From Paenibacillus sp. JJ-223 (GTDB lineage Bacteria > Bacillota > Bacilli > Paenibacillales > Paenibacillaceae): a DNA stretch of 64,000 bases. The stretch's first letter is position 1. Each line of letters starts with the position of its first letter. A model generated the notes under the pieces. The model was not told the origin of the DNA, searched no databases, and worked only from the letters and a program-made list of their open reading frames with translations. Shown here in pieces: positions 51,104-59,679 of the stretch. The translations under genes were made by a program, and so were the position numbers. The stretch is from positions 62,001 to 126,000 of the forward strand of contig NZ_CAKMMP010000018.1 in NCBI RefSeq assembly GCF_927798175.1, written 5' to 3'.

Positions 51104-51760
51104 ATGTTTACGATTGAAGTGAAGGGCCAACTCATTCAGTGCCATCTGGAACTGGGCAAACGCAAAAAGGTATCCATCAGCCTGGACCTGCCCTACATGG
51201 TGACGATCAAGGCACCCAATGGCATCACGGAAGAGAAGATCGGAGAACTCGTGCGGCAGCACGGGGATGTCATTTTGCAGCGATCGGCCTTGATGCAGGA
51301 AGCGCTGGACGGACCGCAGCCTCGGACCTATCAGGACGAAGGAACGTTTATGTGGCTTGGCAAGGAGCATGCCTTGCATGAACTCATTGATGTGGAAGGT
51401 TTGGAAGAGGACGAGCTGCGGGTGCGTTTGAAAAAGTTTTATTTTGCCGAATGTAAACGGGTCATTGGGGAACGCATCGGTGCGTTTCAACAGGCGCTGA
51501 AGGTAAAGCCGAAGTCCATGGATATCGTGGAGTCGGCCACCAAATGGGGGAGCTGTAGTTGGGACAAAAAACTCACCTTTAACTATCGGCTTGCTATGGC
51601 TCCTGTAGACGTCATCGATTATGTCATCATCCATGAGCTGTGCCATATTCATCACATGAATCATGACCGTTCCTTTTGGCGGCTGGTAGGCAGCATAATG
51701 CCCGATTACGAGGAGAAGGAAGCGTATTTGCGAAGAAAAGGCCAAGCGATGACGCTCTAA
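51104..51760 (+). CDS. YgjP-like metallopeptidase (DUF45)
   Basis: The 218-residue cytosolic protein has the DUF45/YgjP architecture: an N-terminal beta domain (KRKKVSISLDLPYMVTIKAPNG), then TKWGSCSWDKKLTFNYRLAMAP and the zinc motif IHELCHIHHMNHDRSFWRLV (HExxH plus a later His, about 178-198). The protease-like zinc site is intact, but the natural substrate is unknown. The Escherichia coli relative has been linked to UTP hydrolysis, so the peptidase label is by fold. ATG 51104 has GGAG seven bases upstream; GTG 51092 is an alternative. Confidence 0.88.
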   Translation: MFTIEVKGQLIQCHLELGKRKKVSISLDLPYMVTIKAPNGITEEKIGELVRQHGDVILQRSALMQEALDGPQPRTYQDEGTFMWLGKEHALHELIDVEGLEEDELRVRLKKFYFAECKRVIGERIGAFQQALKVKPKSMDIVESATKWGSCSWDKKLTFNYRLAMAPVDVIDYVIIHELCHIHHMNHDRSFWRLVGSIMPDYEEKEAYLRRKGQAMTL

Positions 51761-51845
51761 TAAACGGTATGATGGCATGTGGGGGAGTCAGTAATAAATG
51801 ACCTAAGTTTGATCCAATCACACTTTGTTAAGGAGGCACAGGCAC

Positions 51846-52232
51846 ATGACAGGGAAAAATCCAACCTCGGTTGAAGTCGACGAATATATTGCGGGATTCC
51901 CGCCAGAAGTGAAGGCCAAATTACAAACGATGCGTGAGCTGATCCGGGAGATTGCCCCGCAGGCGGAAGAAAAAATAAGCTACAAAATGCCGACGTATGC
52001 CCTGCATGGCAATCTGGTTCATTTTGCCGGATACGCGAAACATATTGGATTCTACCCTGCGCCGAGCGGGATTGAAGAATTCAAACAGGAGTTGTCGGCC
52101 TATAAAGGGGCCAAAGGCTCCGTGCAATTCCCGTTGGATCAACCATTGCCGGAAGCGCTGATCCGCCGCATCGTGGCGTTCCGGGTGAAGGAAAACGAAG
52201 AGAAGGCCCGGCAGAAGAAGCAGGGCAAGTAG
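51846..52232 (+). CDS. DUF1801 family protein (YdhG/iron-chaperone-like)
   Basis: The 128-residue protein shows the DUF1801 pattern throughout: VDEYIAGFPPEVKAKLQTMRELI near the start, EKISYKMPTYALHGNLVHFAGYAKHIGFYP in the middle, and KGAKGSVQFPLDQPLPEALIRRIVAFRVKEN toward the end. These are small frataxin-fold-like proteins; one Bacillus member has been called an intracellular iron chaperone, but evidence is limited. The C-terminus is Lys-rich. AAGGAGG lies about 12 bases before ATG 51846. It is followed by an isochorismatase-like gene 55 bases later in the same direction. Confidence 0.88.
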   Translation: MTGKNPTSVEVDEYIAGFPPEVKAKLQTMRELIREIAPQAEEKISYKMPTYALHGNLVHFAGYAKHIGFYPAPSGIEEFKQELSAYKGAKGSVQFPLDQPLPEALIRRIVAFRVKENEEKARQKKQGK

Positions 52233-52287
52233 TCGTCAAACAGACAGGTTGAGGATGGACAAGCAGTTGCATAAAGGGGCTGGGAGC

Positions 52288-52821
52288 ATGAACAAAGCGT
52301 TGATCGTGCTGGATGTGCAGGCAGGCATCGTATCGCAGAGGGACGTGACAGGTACAATCCATGCCATAGAAAGCGTCATCCGCGATTTCGAAGCGAGAAA
52401 CGAGCCGATGGTCTTCATCCGGCATCTGGACTACGAGCAAGAGGGATCGCCGTTGTTCCATACTAAAGTGGACAATCTGAGGTTTGTGGTGGATTCGGGA
52501 CAGCATCAGGTCGTGGATAAAAGCAAACCAAATGCATTCAGCAATCCGGCGCTCAAATCCTGGTTGCGAGATCATCAGGTGGAGCACATCTTTATCATTG
52601 GGTTCAACACGGAATATTGCTGTTTGTTTACGGCTATTGCGGCCGAGCATGAGGGTTTCAAGGTTACGCTGATCGAAGATGCGACAGGTACGGTAAATAC
52701 GGCGGAGACGTATGAAATGCCGGGGCTCGACATTCAGGATTTCATCGGCTCGGTTCTGAATTGGTCCGGCTGCATCGAGGTTTTGTATGTAGACGAGTAC
52801 CGAGAGTTGTACTCCAAATAA
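52288..52821 (+). CDS. Isochorismatase-like cysteine hydrolase
   Basis: The 177-residue protein has the isochorismatase-like fold with a recognisable catalytic set: Asp in ALIVLDVQAGI (about 9), Lys in VDKSKPNAFSN, and Cys in IIGFNTEYCCLFTAIAAEHEGF, where the position before TA is the usual nucleophile. Such hydrolases act on amides such as nicotinamide or on unknown small molecules. There is no siderophore cluster around it. AAAGGGG lies about nine bases before ATG 52288. It follows the DUF1801 gene closely and may share its transcript; a weak hairpin is seen at 52876-52904. Confidence 0.87.
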   Translation: MNKALIVLDVQAGIVSQRDVTGTIHAIESVIRDFEARNEPMVFIRHLDYEQEGSPLFHTKVDNLRFVVDSGQHQVVDKSKPNAFSNPALKSWLRDHQVEHIFIIGFNTEYCCLFTAIAAEHEGFKVTLIEDATGTVNTAETYEMPGLDIQDFIGSVLNWSGCIEVLYVDEYRELYSK

Positions 52822-52992
52822 TATCCGTTACATCAGGAATCGTTGGATCGGATCACTGGATAAAGACGAAATCCGGACTGCCTTCTTTCGTTGCGAAGGT
52901 GGTCTATTTGTGCATGGCGCTGATTCAGCGATTTTTCAGCTTGAGCCCTTATAATACGTACCGAAATCCTGCATTCGAAAAGGAGTTTTGGC

Positions 52993-54582
52993 ATGGCTAA
53001 GGTGATCCATAAGGGGCTCTATCTGATTCTTGCTTTGTTTATCGGACTGTTTATCGCATCAACCTTTGTCGTTCGGGCGCAGTACAATTATGCCGCTTAC
53101 GGTGACAATCCGATTCTGGGATCGCAGCAATGGGGCATTTTCATCCCGCTCCTGATTGTGCTGTCGCTCGCCAGTGTGGTTGTGTACCGACTGTGTCTGA
53201 AGCTGAACCGGTTTCGTCCAGTGGTCGTTATTCCTGTCGTGCTGCTGGCGTCCTTCGCCGTTCAGACCGCGATCATTTTTTGTTTTCCGCGCGTGCCGAC
53301 GGACGATTCGCAGACGGTGCTCTCGCTGGCGATGGACATGCTGTATGACCAGGACTATTCCTCGTTTGATACGACTGGTTATCTGCACATGTTTCCGTTC
53401 AACTATTCGATCGTATTGATTTTGAAAACCTTGTTGTACCTATTTCCGGATAACTATCTGGTCATCAAGCTGTTTAACATTTTGTGCACGCTCGTAACGA
53501 CGTTAATGATCTATCTCATCTATAAACAACTCCATGCCAAATCGGGCGGGCGCGATTACGGGGTTCTTGTCCTGGCAGCAACTTACCTGCCTGCCTTATT
53601 TATGAACAACTTGATCTATAACGATGTTATTGCCACCGCGCTGCTTACGTCGAGCCTGTACTTCCTGATCCGGTTCCTGAAGGAGAAAACGTACAAGTGG
53701 GTCGTCGCTGCCGCCATCTTGTTGGCCCTTGGCAACGACCTGCGCAGCATCGGCGCGATTGTGTTGATCGCGGCAATCCTTTGTATTCTTTTAAATATCA
53801 GGAGCCTTGGCTTCAAAAAATTCATGATTTCCATCGGCGTGCTCGCGCTTTTATTTAATGTCCCGGGGTGGACGCAGAAATGGGCCCTGCAATCCGTCGT
53901 GAATGAGCCTGTCGGCGAAAACGCCGCACCCGTCTATATGTGGTTGAACATGGGGATTAACCTGGAGCGCTTCGGGTTCTGGGATAACCGGGAAAGCTAC
54001 GCCATCTACCAGAGAGAAGCGAATTATAACAAAGCCGAAAGTACGGAGTTGTTCAAGCAGGAGATCGGACGAAAGCTGTCGGAAGCCAGCGCGGGCGACC
54101 TCGTGAGGATGTATACGAAAAAACTCATTTGGACCTGGACCGAAGGAACTTACCAAATGGATCGGTACGGCATCGGCAATGGCAGTTCGTTTGGCATGGG
54201 CAGAGGTGGGGGCGGAATCGACGGTTCCTATAGTTATGCCACTGCCGCCACGGATTGGTTCCAAGGGGATTCGGCACCTCGAATCGGCATTTTGTGGGTG
54301 GTATACACCATGAACGTGCTGATTTATGTTTTCGTGCTCGTCCGGTTAATCGGCGGAATTCGGGCCAAGAGATATGACGAGGTTTCGTTGATATTGGTTA
54401 TTCTCGGGTTTATCGGATTTTATTTGCTCTGGGAAATCAAATCGAGGTATCTTTTTCCGGTGTACCCGCTGCTGCTCGTGCTTGCTTATATGGGATTCAA
54501 AGATGCGCATGACTCGATATTCCGAAGAAAACTTGGCGGGGAACGCATTTCCCCAGGAAAAGGTGATCCATATGCGAAGTAA
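52993..54582 (+). CDS. GT-C fold membrane glycosyltransferase-like protein
   Basis: The 529-residue integral membrane protein has about ten to twelve helices. Its first external loop holds the acidic pair FPRVPTDDSQTVLSLAMDML (about 96-115), the position of the catalytic Asp in GT-C enzymes such as ArnT and PMT, which move sugars from polyprenyl phosphate to lipids or proteins outside the membrane. A further loop (about 310-430) is soluble and includes the Gly-rich GMGRGGGGIDGSYSY. The last helices end in EIKSRYLFPVYPLLLVLAYMGF, a common GT-C motif. AAAAGGAG precedes the ATG. The following lipoprotein gene starts inside its last codons, so the two are coupled. Acceptor and sugar are unknown. 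Confidence 0.83.
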   Translation: MAKVIHKGLYLILALFIGLFIASTFVVRAQYNYAAYGDNPILGSQQWGIFIPLLIVLSLASVVVYRLCLKLNRFRPVVVIPVVLLASFAVQTAIIFCFPRVPTDDSQTVLSLAMDMLYDQDYSSFDTTGYLHMFPFNYSIVLILKTLLYLFPDNYLVIKLFNILCTLVTTLMIYLIYKQLHAKSGGRDYGVLVLAATYLPALFMNNLIYNDVIATALLTSSLYFLIRFLKEKTYKWVVAAAILLALGNDLRSIGAIVLIAAILCILLNIRSLGFKKFMISIGVLALLFNVPGWTQKWALQSVVNEPVGENAAPVYMWLNMGINLERFGFWDNRESYAIYQREANYNKAESTELFKQEIGRKLSEASAGDLVRMYTKKLIWTWTEGTYQMDRYGIGNGSSFGMGRGGGGIDGSYSYATAATDWFQGDSAPRIGILWVVYTMNVLIYVFVLVRLIGGIRAKRYDEVSLILVILGFIGFYLLWEIKSRYLFPVYPLLLVLAYMGFKDAHDSIFRRKLGGERISPGKGDPYAK

Positions 54583-55165
54583 AGCACTGTTCACATTGTT
54601 GATATCGGCCCTTATCGGCTGTTCCGTCCTGCTCACGGCTTGCGATGCCATCACGGCCCAGAATATTGAGAGAACCGGCGCTCCCGGTCAGGGAATGAAC
54701 GGATTTCCCGGCATGAATGGCGGGGGTGGCATAGATGGTGGCGGCCAAGGCATGAGCAGAGGCGGCCGCATGAACGGCGGCGGAACGAATGGCCGAAACG
54801 GCGATGGTGCCGAAGCGATGCAAGGCATGATGGATGCCGACGTTACGGGTCGGATCGTCTCCATAGAGGGTGGCACGATTACGGTGGATCTGTTGGAACA
54901 GGAGCAAACGGATGCGACGTCCAATCAAGGGCGACAATGGAATCCGGCAGACGGAAATACAGGGCTGAAAGAAACCGGTGTAGAAATGAAAATCAGCGTC
55001 AGCGACGACGTTCAGATCAGTCGGGGGATGACCATGGGCGGTCCGAATAACCGATCCGACTCCAGTGACGACATGTCATTGTCCGACCTGAAAACAGGCG
55101 ATGTCATTCGTTTATGGTACAAGGACAACACCGAAACGGCAGCACGAATCGTTGTTCAATCCTAG
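54572..55165 (+). CDS. Gly-rich lipoprotein with DUF5666-like domain
   Basis: The 197-residue exported lipoprotein has a signal peptide ending in the lipobox LLTAC (Cys at about residue 25). Then follows a low-complexity Gly/Met/Asn section with MNGGG and MSRGGRMNGGG repeats (about 36-78), and a C-terminal beta domain. That domain includes DVTGRIVSIEGGTITVDLLE and ISVSDDVQISRG, then LSDLKTGDVIRLWYKDN, which resembles OB-like DUF5666 repeats. The function is unknown. The ATG lies ten bases before the stop of the GT-C gene, with AAAAGGTG upstream, so it is translationally coupled to the glycosyltransferase. It might be a substrate or partner of that enzyme, but this is inference. Confidence 0.8.
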   Translation: MRSKALFTLLISALIGCSVLLTACDAITAQNIERTGAPGQGMNGFPGMNGGGGIDGGGQGMSRGGRMNGGGTNGRNGDGAEAMQGMMDADVTGRIVSIEGGTITVDLLEQEQTDATSNQGRQWNPADGNTGLKETGVEMKISVSDDVQISRGMTMGGPNNRSDSSDDMSLSDLKTGDVIRLWYKDNTETAARIVVQS

Positions 55166-55246
55166 GTTGAGGTAATGGCCATTGCCATATCGATAACTTG
55201 TGGATTATTATGGAAGTAACTTTGTTTCCCGAAGGGAGTGAGCGTC

Positions 55247-55306
55247 ATGAAACGACGGGCTAAGATGATGCCAAAAGCGACTACAATTAAGGTGATCGTG
55301 AACTGA
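55247..55306 (+). CDS. Possible small ORF upstream of the APH-like gene (19 codons)
   Basis: GAAGGGAGTGAGCGTC precedes ATG 55247. The frame gives MKRRAKMMPKATTIKVIVN and stops at 55306. It is basic and short, and has a strong ribosome site. A terminator at 55467-55494 follows. It might be a small protein or a leader peptide; no family is known to me. The rest of 55166-55562 shows nothing else. Confidence 0.35.
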   Translation: MKRRAKMMPKATTIKVIVN

Positions 55307-55466
55307 ATAGATGGGTGGACCGACGAGGACAGAACGAAGTGAAAGCTGCTTCGGTTGGTTATTTGGAGTCTGCCGAGATATAGGGATATAACTGCTCATT
55401 TTCCTGGTGTTGATGAGGTTTGTTTGCTTATGCATTTTGCAACTTCCTCGTGCATCACGAATTTTT

Positions 55467-55494
55467 AAGCCGCAGGCATAGCCTGCGGCTTTTT
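55467..55494 (+). terminator. Intrinsic terminator upstream of the APH-like gene
   Basis: AAGCCGCAGGC pairs perfectly with GCCTGCGGCTT around ATA, followed by TTT. It lies 69 bases before the APH-like start, so it ends either a small upstream transcript or, less likely, acts as an attenuator. Confidence 0.9.
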
Positions 55495-55562
55495 GCGCGC
55501 AAAAATAGTCGTTCGGACTTTGCAAGAAACCTACATTAAACGGTCAAGAAGGAGAACTGCCC

Positions 55563-56546
55563 ATGCTAAAGTTAAAATATTTATTTAATAACACCGATCT
55601 CGCCGAGATGATCTTGAAAAATTGGAGTTACGATCCCGAGTCTCTGGACATGTTCCGGTATTACCGCATATCCTCTAATGCCGTATATCCGTTCAGGGAC
55701 CAGGGAGAGACTCGCTTGCTTCGTTTCGCCCCGGTTCAGGAAAAAGATAGAACCAATCTATACGCCGAACTGGAGGTTCTCGGATATCTTCGACAGCGTG
55801 ACTATGGGGCGATGGAGGCGGTGCCTTCCCATGCAGGAACAAAGCTCGCGGAGGTCAGCACGCCATGGGGCACGTACTACGCTTCCGTGTTCAAGCGGGT
55901 ACCCGGCACGCAGCTGAGCAGTACGGTTCTGAGCGACCAGGCCATATACAGCTATGGTCAGGCGCTAGGCAAGCTTCATCAACTGAGCCGGGATTATACG
56001 CCGGTGCAGGCTAAACGCTGGAGTTATGCCGATGTGCTGGACTGGATGCAGGAGGTTCTGAGGGAATTTCCGGATGAGACCGATGCCGCTCATGAAGTGG
56101 AGTTGCTCCGTACACATTTGGCAGCATGGCCGGTGACCAAGCTCAATTACGGATGTATTCATTATGACTTTGAGCCGGATAATGTCTTCTATGACGAAGA
56201 AAGTCAGTCTTGTTACGCCATTGACTTCGATGACGCCATGTACCACTGGTATGCGATGGATGTGGAACAGAGTCTGGATAGTTTGCGTGATGAGATTGAG
56301 CCGGAGCGTTGGGAACAGGCAAAGCAGACGTTCATGCAGGGGTACTGGGCCGAATCAGGAGACTCCTATGACATGGAATCCATGTTCCCGGTTTGCAGGC
56401 GCTTTGCCAACGTATACCGCTATGTACGTATGCTGCGGTCTGCGGCAGAACGGTGGACGCATGAGCCGGATTGGATGAACGTTCTAAGATCAAGGCTGGC
56501 TGAACGGATGAAGGAAGCAGCGAAGGGATTTGGCCAGAAGATTTAA
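55563..56546 (+). CDS. APH-family phosphotransferase (aminoglycoside/homoserine/fructosamine kinase-like)
   Basis: The 327-residue protein has the APH kinase fold. The catalytic loop is YGCIHYDFEPDNVFYDEE (about 196-213; H-x-D-x-x-x-x-N), followed by the metal-binding AIDFDDAMYHWYAMDV (D-F-D). The N-terminal ATP-binding lobe includes RLLRFAPVQEKDR and a Glu-bearing helix. Chromosomal relatives of this kind in Paenibacillus seldom confer known resistance and may phosphorylate sugars, amino alcohols or choline-like compounds. The substrate is not deducible. AAGGAG precedes the ATG. It is preceded and followed by terminators, so it is a single-gene unit. Confidence 0.85.
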   Translation: MLKLKYLFNNTDLAEMILKNWSYDPESLDMFRYYRISSNAVYPFRDQGETRLLRFAPVQEKDRTNLYAELEVLGYLRQRDYGAMEAVPSHAGTKLAEVSTPWGTYYASVFKRVPGTQLSSTVLSDQAIYSYGQALGKLHQLSRDYTPVQAKRWSYADVLDWMQEVLREFPDETDAAHEVELLRTHLAAWPVTKLNYGCIHYDFEPDNVFYDEESQSCYAIDFDDAMYHWYAMDVEQSLDSLRDEIEPERWEQAKQTFMQGYWAESGDSYDMESMFPVCRRFANVYRYVRMLRSAAERWTHEPDWMNVLRSRLAERMKEAAKGFGQKI

Positions 56547-56560
56547 AGTCGATCCCAAGA

Positions 56561-56609
56561 AAGAGCACAGGCTATTCCCGGTAAAAGGGAGAGTCTTGTG
56601 CTCTTTCTC
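56561..56609 (+). terminator. Intrinsic terminator after the APH-like gene
   Basis: AAGAGCACA pairs with TGTGCTCTT around a 26-base interior that can pair further, followed by TCTCC. The gene on the other strand ends nearby and may share it. Confidence 0.75.
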
Positions 56610-56626
56610 CTCATGGATCATGAAAT

Positions 56627-57229
56627 CTAGTACAGATTCAGATCAAAATCAGGCTCACACATATAATCAATCGGGTAGAGGTCGTCCCGAGCGGAGATCA
56701 ACGCGCGGAAGTGGAGGTAGAGAGGACGAGGATGTTCCGCAACACCACCAACACGATCAGGGGCAAGCTCTGCTACCACGAAAACATCCTCGGCATTTGT
56801 GCATTTATAGATGACATTCTTTGGATTGCACACTTCCTCCATATAACTGTAAGTCATGACATGAAATGATCGGCCGCGCCAATTCGTCTTAATCACTTTA
56901 TAGGACTGCGTCCGTACAAGATCAAGGTAACGCTCCAGCGGAAACGTATGCTCAAATTGAGAAATATATCCTTTATGATCCACATCAATTGTAAATTCCA
57001 CATCATAGCTTTCGTGAAATTCTTCCTTGTACGTTCCCTTCATCATCGTCATCGCATCAAAGTGCGATCCGAAATTAAGGTCTTCTATGTAAGAGATGGC
57101 AATGAGTTCAGGATCAACATGATCGGTAATTTGGCTGTTGCTGGAAGCACCCTTGCTAAAGCGGGATGGCTGAAGTTCAATCGATCCAATCATACTTCCC
57201 GGAAAACCGGGACTGCAGGTTATTCGCAT
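56627..57229 (-). CDS. Hypothetical protein, 200 residues
   Basis: I do not recognise a family. The protein begins MRITCSPGFPGSMIGSIELQ and contains SYIEDLNFGSHFDAMTMMKG, FTIDVDHKGYISQFEHTFPLERYLDLV and RGRSFHVMTYSYMEEV. It ends ISARDDLYPIDYMCEPDFDLNLY. It is rich in acidic and aromatic residues, has no signal peptide or membrane helix, and looks like a soluble alpha/beta protein. ATG 57229 is chosen because AAGGAG is six bases upstream and the other ATG (57235) overlaps that site. It is encoded opposite to the sigma-factor operon, with about 200 bases between the two starts holding divergent promoters. Confidence 0.7.
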   Translation of the reverse strand: MRITCSPGFPGSMIGSIELQPSRFSKGASSNSQITDHVDPELIAISYIEDLNFGSHFDAMTMMKGTYKEEFHESYDVEFTIDVDHKGYISQFEHTFPLERYLDLVRTQSYKVIKTNWRGRSFHVMTYSYMEEVCNPKNVIYKCTNAEDVFVVAELAPDRVGGVAEHPRPLYLHFRALISARDDLYPIDYMCEPDFDLNLY

Positions 57230-57430
57230 AGTCATCTCCTTCGTTGTTAGTCACTAATTAGACGAACAGGTGAGGGGAAAGTTTCACCAGAATAAGGAAG
57301 TCAATATGAGACCAATTCTGATGAAGACATAGTTGCATCAGGAACTTGTCTATATCCAAATAAATGAATAAACATTTTTGATCTTTTATGGTCAAATTAT
57401 CGTTAATTGAATTGAGGGGGTGAGGGAGCG

Positions 57431-58003
57431 TTGAATGATGAAGAGTTGATTCAGGAGATTCGTGAAGGCAGCCGGGCTGCCATGGAAGTGCTGGTGAAGC
57501 GGCATTATAAGTCGATATTCGCTTATGTGTACCGGAAAACGGGAGACTATCATACCGCTTATGATCTAACCCAAGAGGTATTCGTAAAAATGATGAAGTC
57601 GCTTGACAGCTACCGGGATAACGGAAAATTCAGTCACTGGCTGCTGAAAATTGCAGTAAATCATTGCCTGGATTATTTTCGGGGACGCGATTTCAAGCAA
57701 CAACAGAGAGAAAGTGAGTTAACGGAAGAGGCGCTCCCTGCCAGCGAACACCAGAATGTATGGAACATATTCCATAAAAAGCTTCAGAACGAACAGGTCA
57801 GGCAGGCGGTATTAAGTTTGCCTGAGCATCAGAGGGACGCGGTGATCCTGAACTATTACAACGGATTGAAGATCAGGGAGGTTGCCGAGCTGACGGGAGC
57901 AAATGAATCGACAGTGAAGTCGCGCATACGCTTGGGCATAGCGAAATTAAGGGAAATCATTCTGGGAGGTGGACGGGATGAAACGAAGAGGACAAGGAGA
58001 TAA
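57431..58003 (+). CDS. ECF-type RNA polymerase sigma factor
   Basis: The 190-residue protein has the sigma-70 region 2 (MEVLVKRHYKSIFAYVYRKTGDYHTAYDLTQEVFVKMM, about 18-55), with core-binding and -10 recognition parts. Region 4 (QAVLSLPEHQRDAVILNYYNGLKIREVAELTGANESTVKSRIRLG, about 120-165) is the -35-binding helix-turn-helix. Length is right for an ECF sigma. TTG 57431 is supported by a GAGGGGG stretch. A GGAACTT (57341-57347) in the upstream gap resembles an ECF -35 and may mean autoregulation. The downstream membrane protein gene overlaps its end, and ABC transporter genes follow, as in the Bacillus sigY-yxl operon. Confidence 0.93.
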   Translation: MNDEELIQEIREGSRAAMEVLVKRHYKSIFAYVYRKTGDYHTAYDLTQEVFVKMMKSLDSYRDNGKFSHWLLKIAVNHCLDYFRGRDFKQQQRESELTEEALPASEHQNVWNIFHKKLQNEQVRQAVLSLPEHQRDAVILNYYNGLKIREVAELTGANESTVKSRIRLGIAKLREIILGGGRDETKRTRR

Positions 58004-58823
58004 ACGAAATCGGGCAGCTGAATTGGAGATGGAGGAGTACAACGTAATTGCTTCTTATCTGGACGAGTATGCGGTCGATTTTCCATCCGAAATGGAGATC
58101 GACAGAACGATCAGGGCATTGGATGCCCATATGCCGGATCCGGCGAGCGTTCGCCCGAAACCATCATACGGAAGGCGGATGAGGGAATTATTCCAGCTTG
58201 TTCGGGGGGAGGTCGCGGTTTTCCACAAATCATACTGGTTGGTTTGTTCCCTGCTCCTGCTGCTCGGATTTTGGCTGGGAACACACAGTAAAATCGATCC
58301 TTACATGAGCGGTCTCGTACTGGTTCCCGTACCTTTTGTGCTTGGATTGCTGGAAGTATTCAAAGGCAGGGATCATGGGCTCATGGAAATCGAGCTGACC
58401 TGCAAAATTACGGCACAACAGCTGATGCTGACCCGTTTGATCGTTGTACTCGCAGCAAATATGGCATTTGTACTTCTCCTTATGCTAGCGATATCCGGTG
58501 GAACAGGCAGTTCCATCTTATGGAGCGGAGTCGGTCTATGGTACGCACAGCTGATGATCGCTGCCGGGGCCAGTCTGTGGTTGGCGATGCGTGTCAGGGG
58601 TGGAGCGGCTGTCAGTATCTTTCTGACGCTATGGTTCGGACTGATATGGCTTGCATTAAGTAATCCCAAATTCATTGCGCTCGTTCAATCGATCCAGCCG
58701 TCAGTACTTATAATCGCCGCCTTATGCGGAGTGATCCTGTTGAGCAGTCAGATCTACCAGATGGCGCGAAAATACACATCACAAGCGGAAAGAGGTTATT
58801 CCTTTGATATTGACCATGGATAA
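57978..58823 (+). CDS. Membrane protein encoded with the ECF sigma factor (candidate anti-sigma)
   Basis: The 281-residue protein has a cytosolic N-terminal part of about 80 residues (charged, with EYNVIASYLDEYAVDFPSEM and an amphipathic DRTIRALDAHMP). About six membrane helices follow, from near SYWLVCSLLLLLGFWLG to VLIIAALCGVILLSSQIYQM. A soluble N-terminus before membrane helices, encoded right after an ECF sigma gene, is the usual anti-sigma layout, but no ZAS or RsgI motif is visible. It could instead be a permease-like subunit of the ABC system that follows. ATG 57978 has GGAGG eight bases upstream and overlaps the sigma gene by 26 bases, so translation is coupled. Confidence 0.78.
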   Translation: MKRRGQGDKRNRAAELEMEEYNVIASYLDEYAVDFPSEMEIDRTIRALDAHMPDPASVRPKPSYGRRMRELFQLVRGEVAVFHKSYWLVCSLLLLLGFWLGTHSKIDPYMSGLVLVPVPFVLGLLEVFKGRDHGLMEIELTCKITAQQLMLTRLIVVLAANMAFVLLLMLAISGGTGSSILWSGVGLWYAQLMIAAGASLWLAMRVRGGAAVSIFLTLWFGLIWLALSNPKFIALVQSIQPSVLIIAALCGVILLSSQIYQMARKYTSQAERGYSFDIDHG

Positions 58824-59679
58824 CGTATCCAAGAAATACAGGAACAAGTGGGCTGTGAAATCGTTCTCGCTGGAGCTGTCCAGCGGTGGCGTTTATGGGC
58901 TGCTCGGACCGAATGGAGCGGGCAAAACAACGTTGCTTCGCATGCTTGTAGACATCTCCAAGCCGACGTCAGGACAGATTCTGCTGGATGGGCAACCCAT
59001 CCAACAGATGGGGGACCGTTATCGCAGCATATTGGGTTATATGCCGCAGCGATTCGGATTTTACAACCGTTTCAGTGCTCATCGGTTTCTCATGTACATG
59101 TGTTCGCTCAAAGGGTTGAGTGTGAGTCAGGCCGGTGTTCGCGTGCAGGAAACTTTGCGGATGGTTGATCTGGAACAGCAGGCCCAGCATAAAATCCGTA
59201 CGTTCTCTGGGGGCATGAGGCAGAGACTAGGCATTGCGCAAGCCTTGCTGAATGATCCGCAAATTCTAGTCCTCGACGAACCTACGGCAGGTCTTGACCC
59301 CAAGGAGCGTATTCGATTCCGTAACATTATCGGGGAGCTGGGAAGAGACCGGATTGTACTGTTATCGACGCATATTATCTCTGACCTGGAGTTCTCGTGC
59401 AAGGAAATGATTCTGATGAACGAAGGTCAACTGATCACCCGGAACACGCCGGAAGAGATCATGAACAGGATGCAGGGCAGCGTTTGGAAGGCAACGCTAA
59501 CTCAGCAGCAGCTTGCCGAGCTTACCTCACATTTCAAAGTAAGCGGCTTGTCCTATCAATCGGATGGCATCGTAGCCAGAATCCTGGCCAAAGAACAGCC
59601 TGTACCGCATGCTGTACCGGAGACACCTCGCCTAGAAGACGTATATATGCACTATTTTGACGAGGAGGCGACATCGTGA
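58804..59679 (+). CDS. ABC transporter ATP-binding protein (ABC-2 type)
   Basis: The 291-residue ATPase has Walker A LLGPNGAGKTTLLRML (about 33-48), Q-loop GYMPQRFGFYNRFSAHRF, signature TFSGGMRQRLGIAQALL (about 133-149), Walker B ILVLDEPTAGLDP and the H-loop LLSTHIISDLE. A C-terminal part of about 80 residues is found in BcrA/CcmA-type ATPases of ABC-2 exporters. TTG 58804 has AGAGG at good spacing and overlaps the upstream gene by 20 bases; ATG 58816 is an alternative. The permease gene overlaps its stop by four bases. It works with the next gene in export or envelope stress resistance. Confidence 0.92.
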   Translation: MILTMDNVSKKYRNKWAVKSFSLELSSGGVYGLLGPNGAGKTTLLRMLVDISKPTSGQILLDGQPIQQMGDRYRSILGYMPQRFGFYNRFSAHRFLMYMCSLKGLSVSQAGVRVQETLRMVDLEQQAQHKIRTFSGGMRQRLGIAQALLNDPQILVLDEPTAGLDPKERIRFRNIIGELGRDRIVLLSTHIISDLEFSCKEMILMNEGQLITRNTPEEIMNRMQGSVWKATLTQQQLAELTSHFKVSGLSYQSDGIVARILAKEQPVPHAVPETPRLEDVYMHYFDEEATS

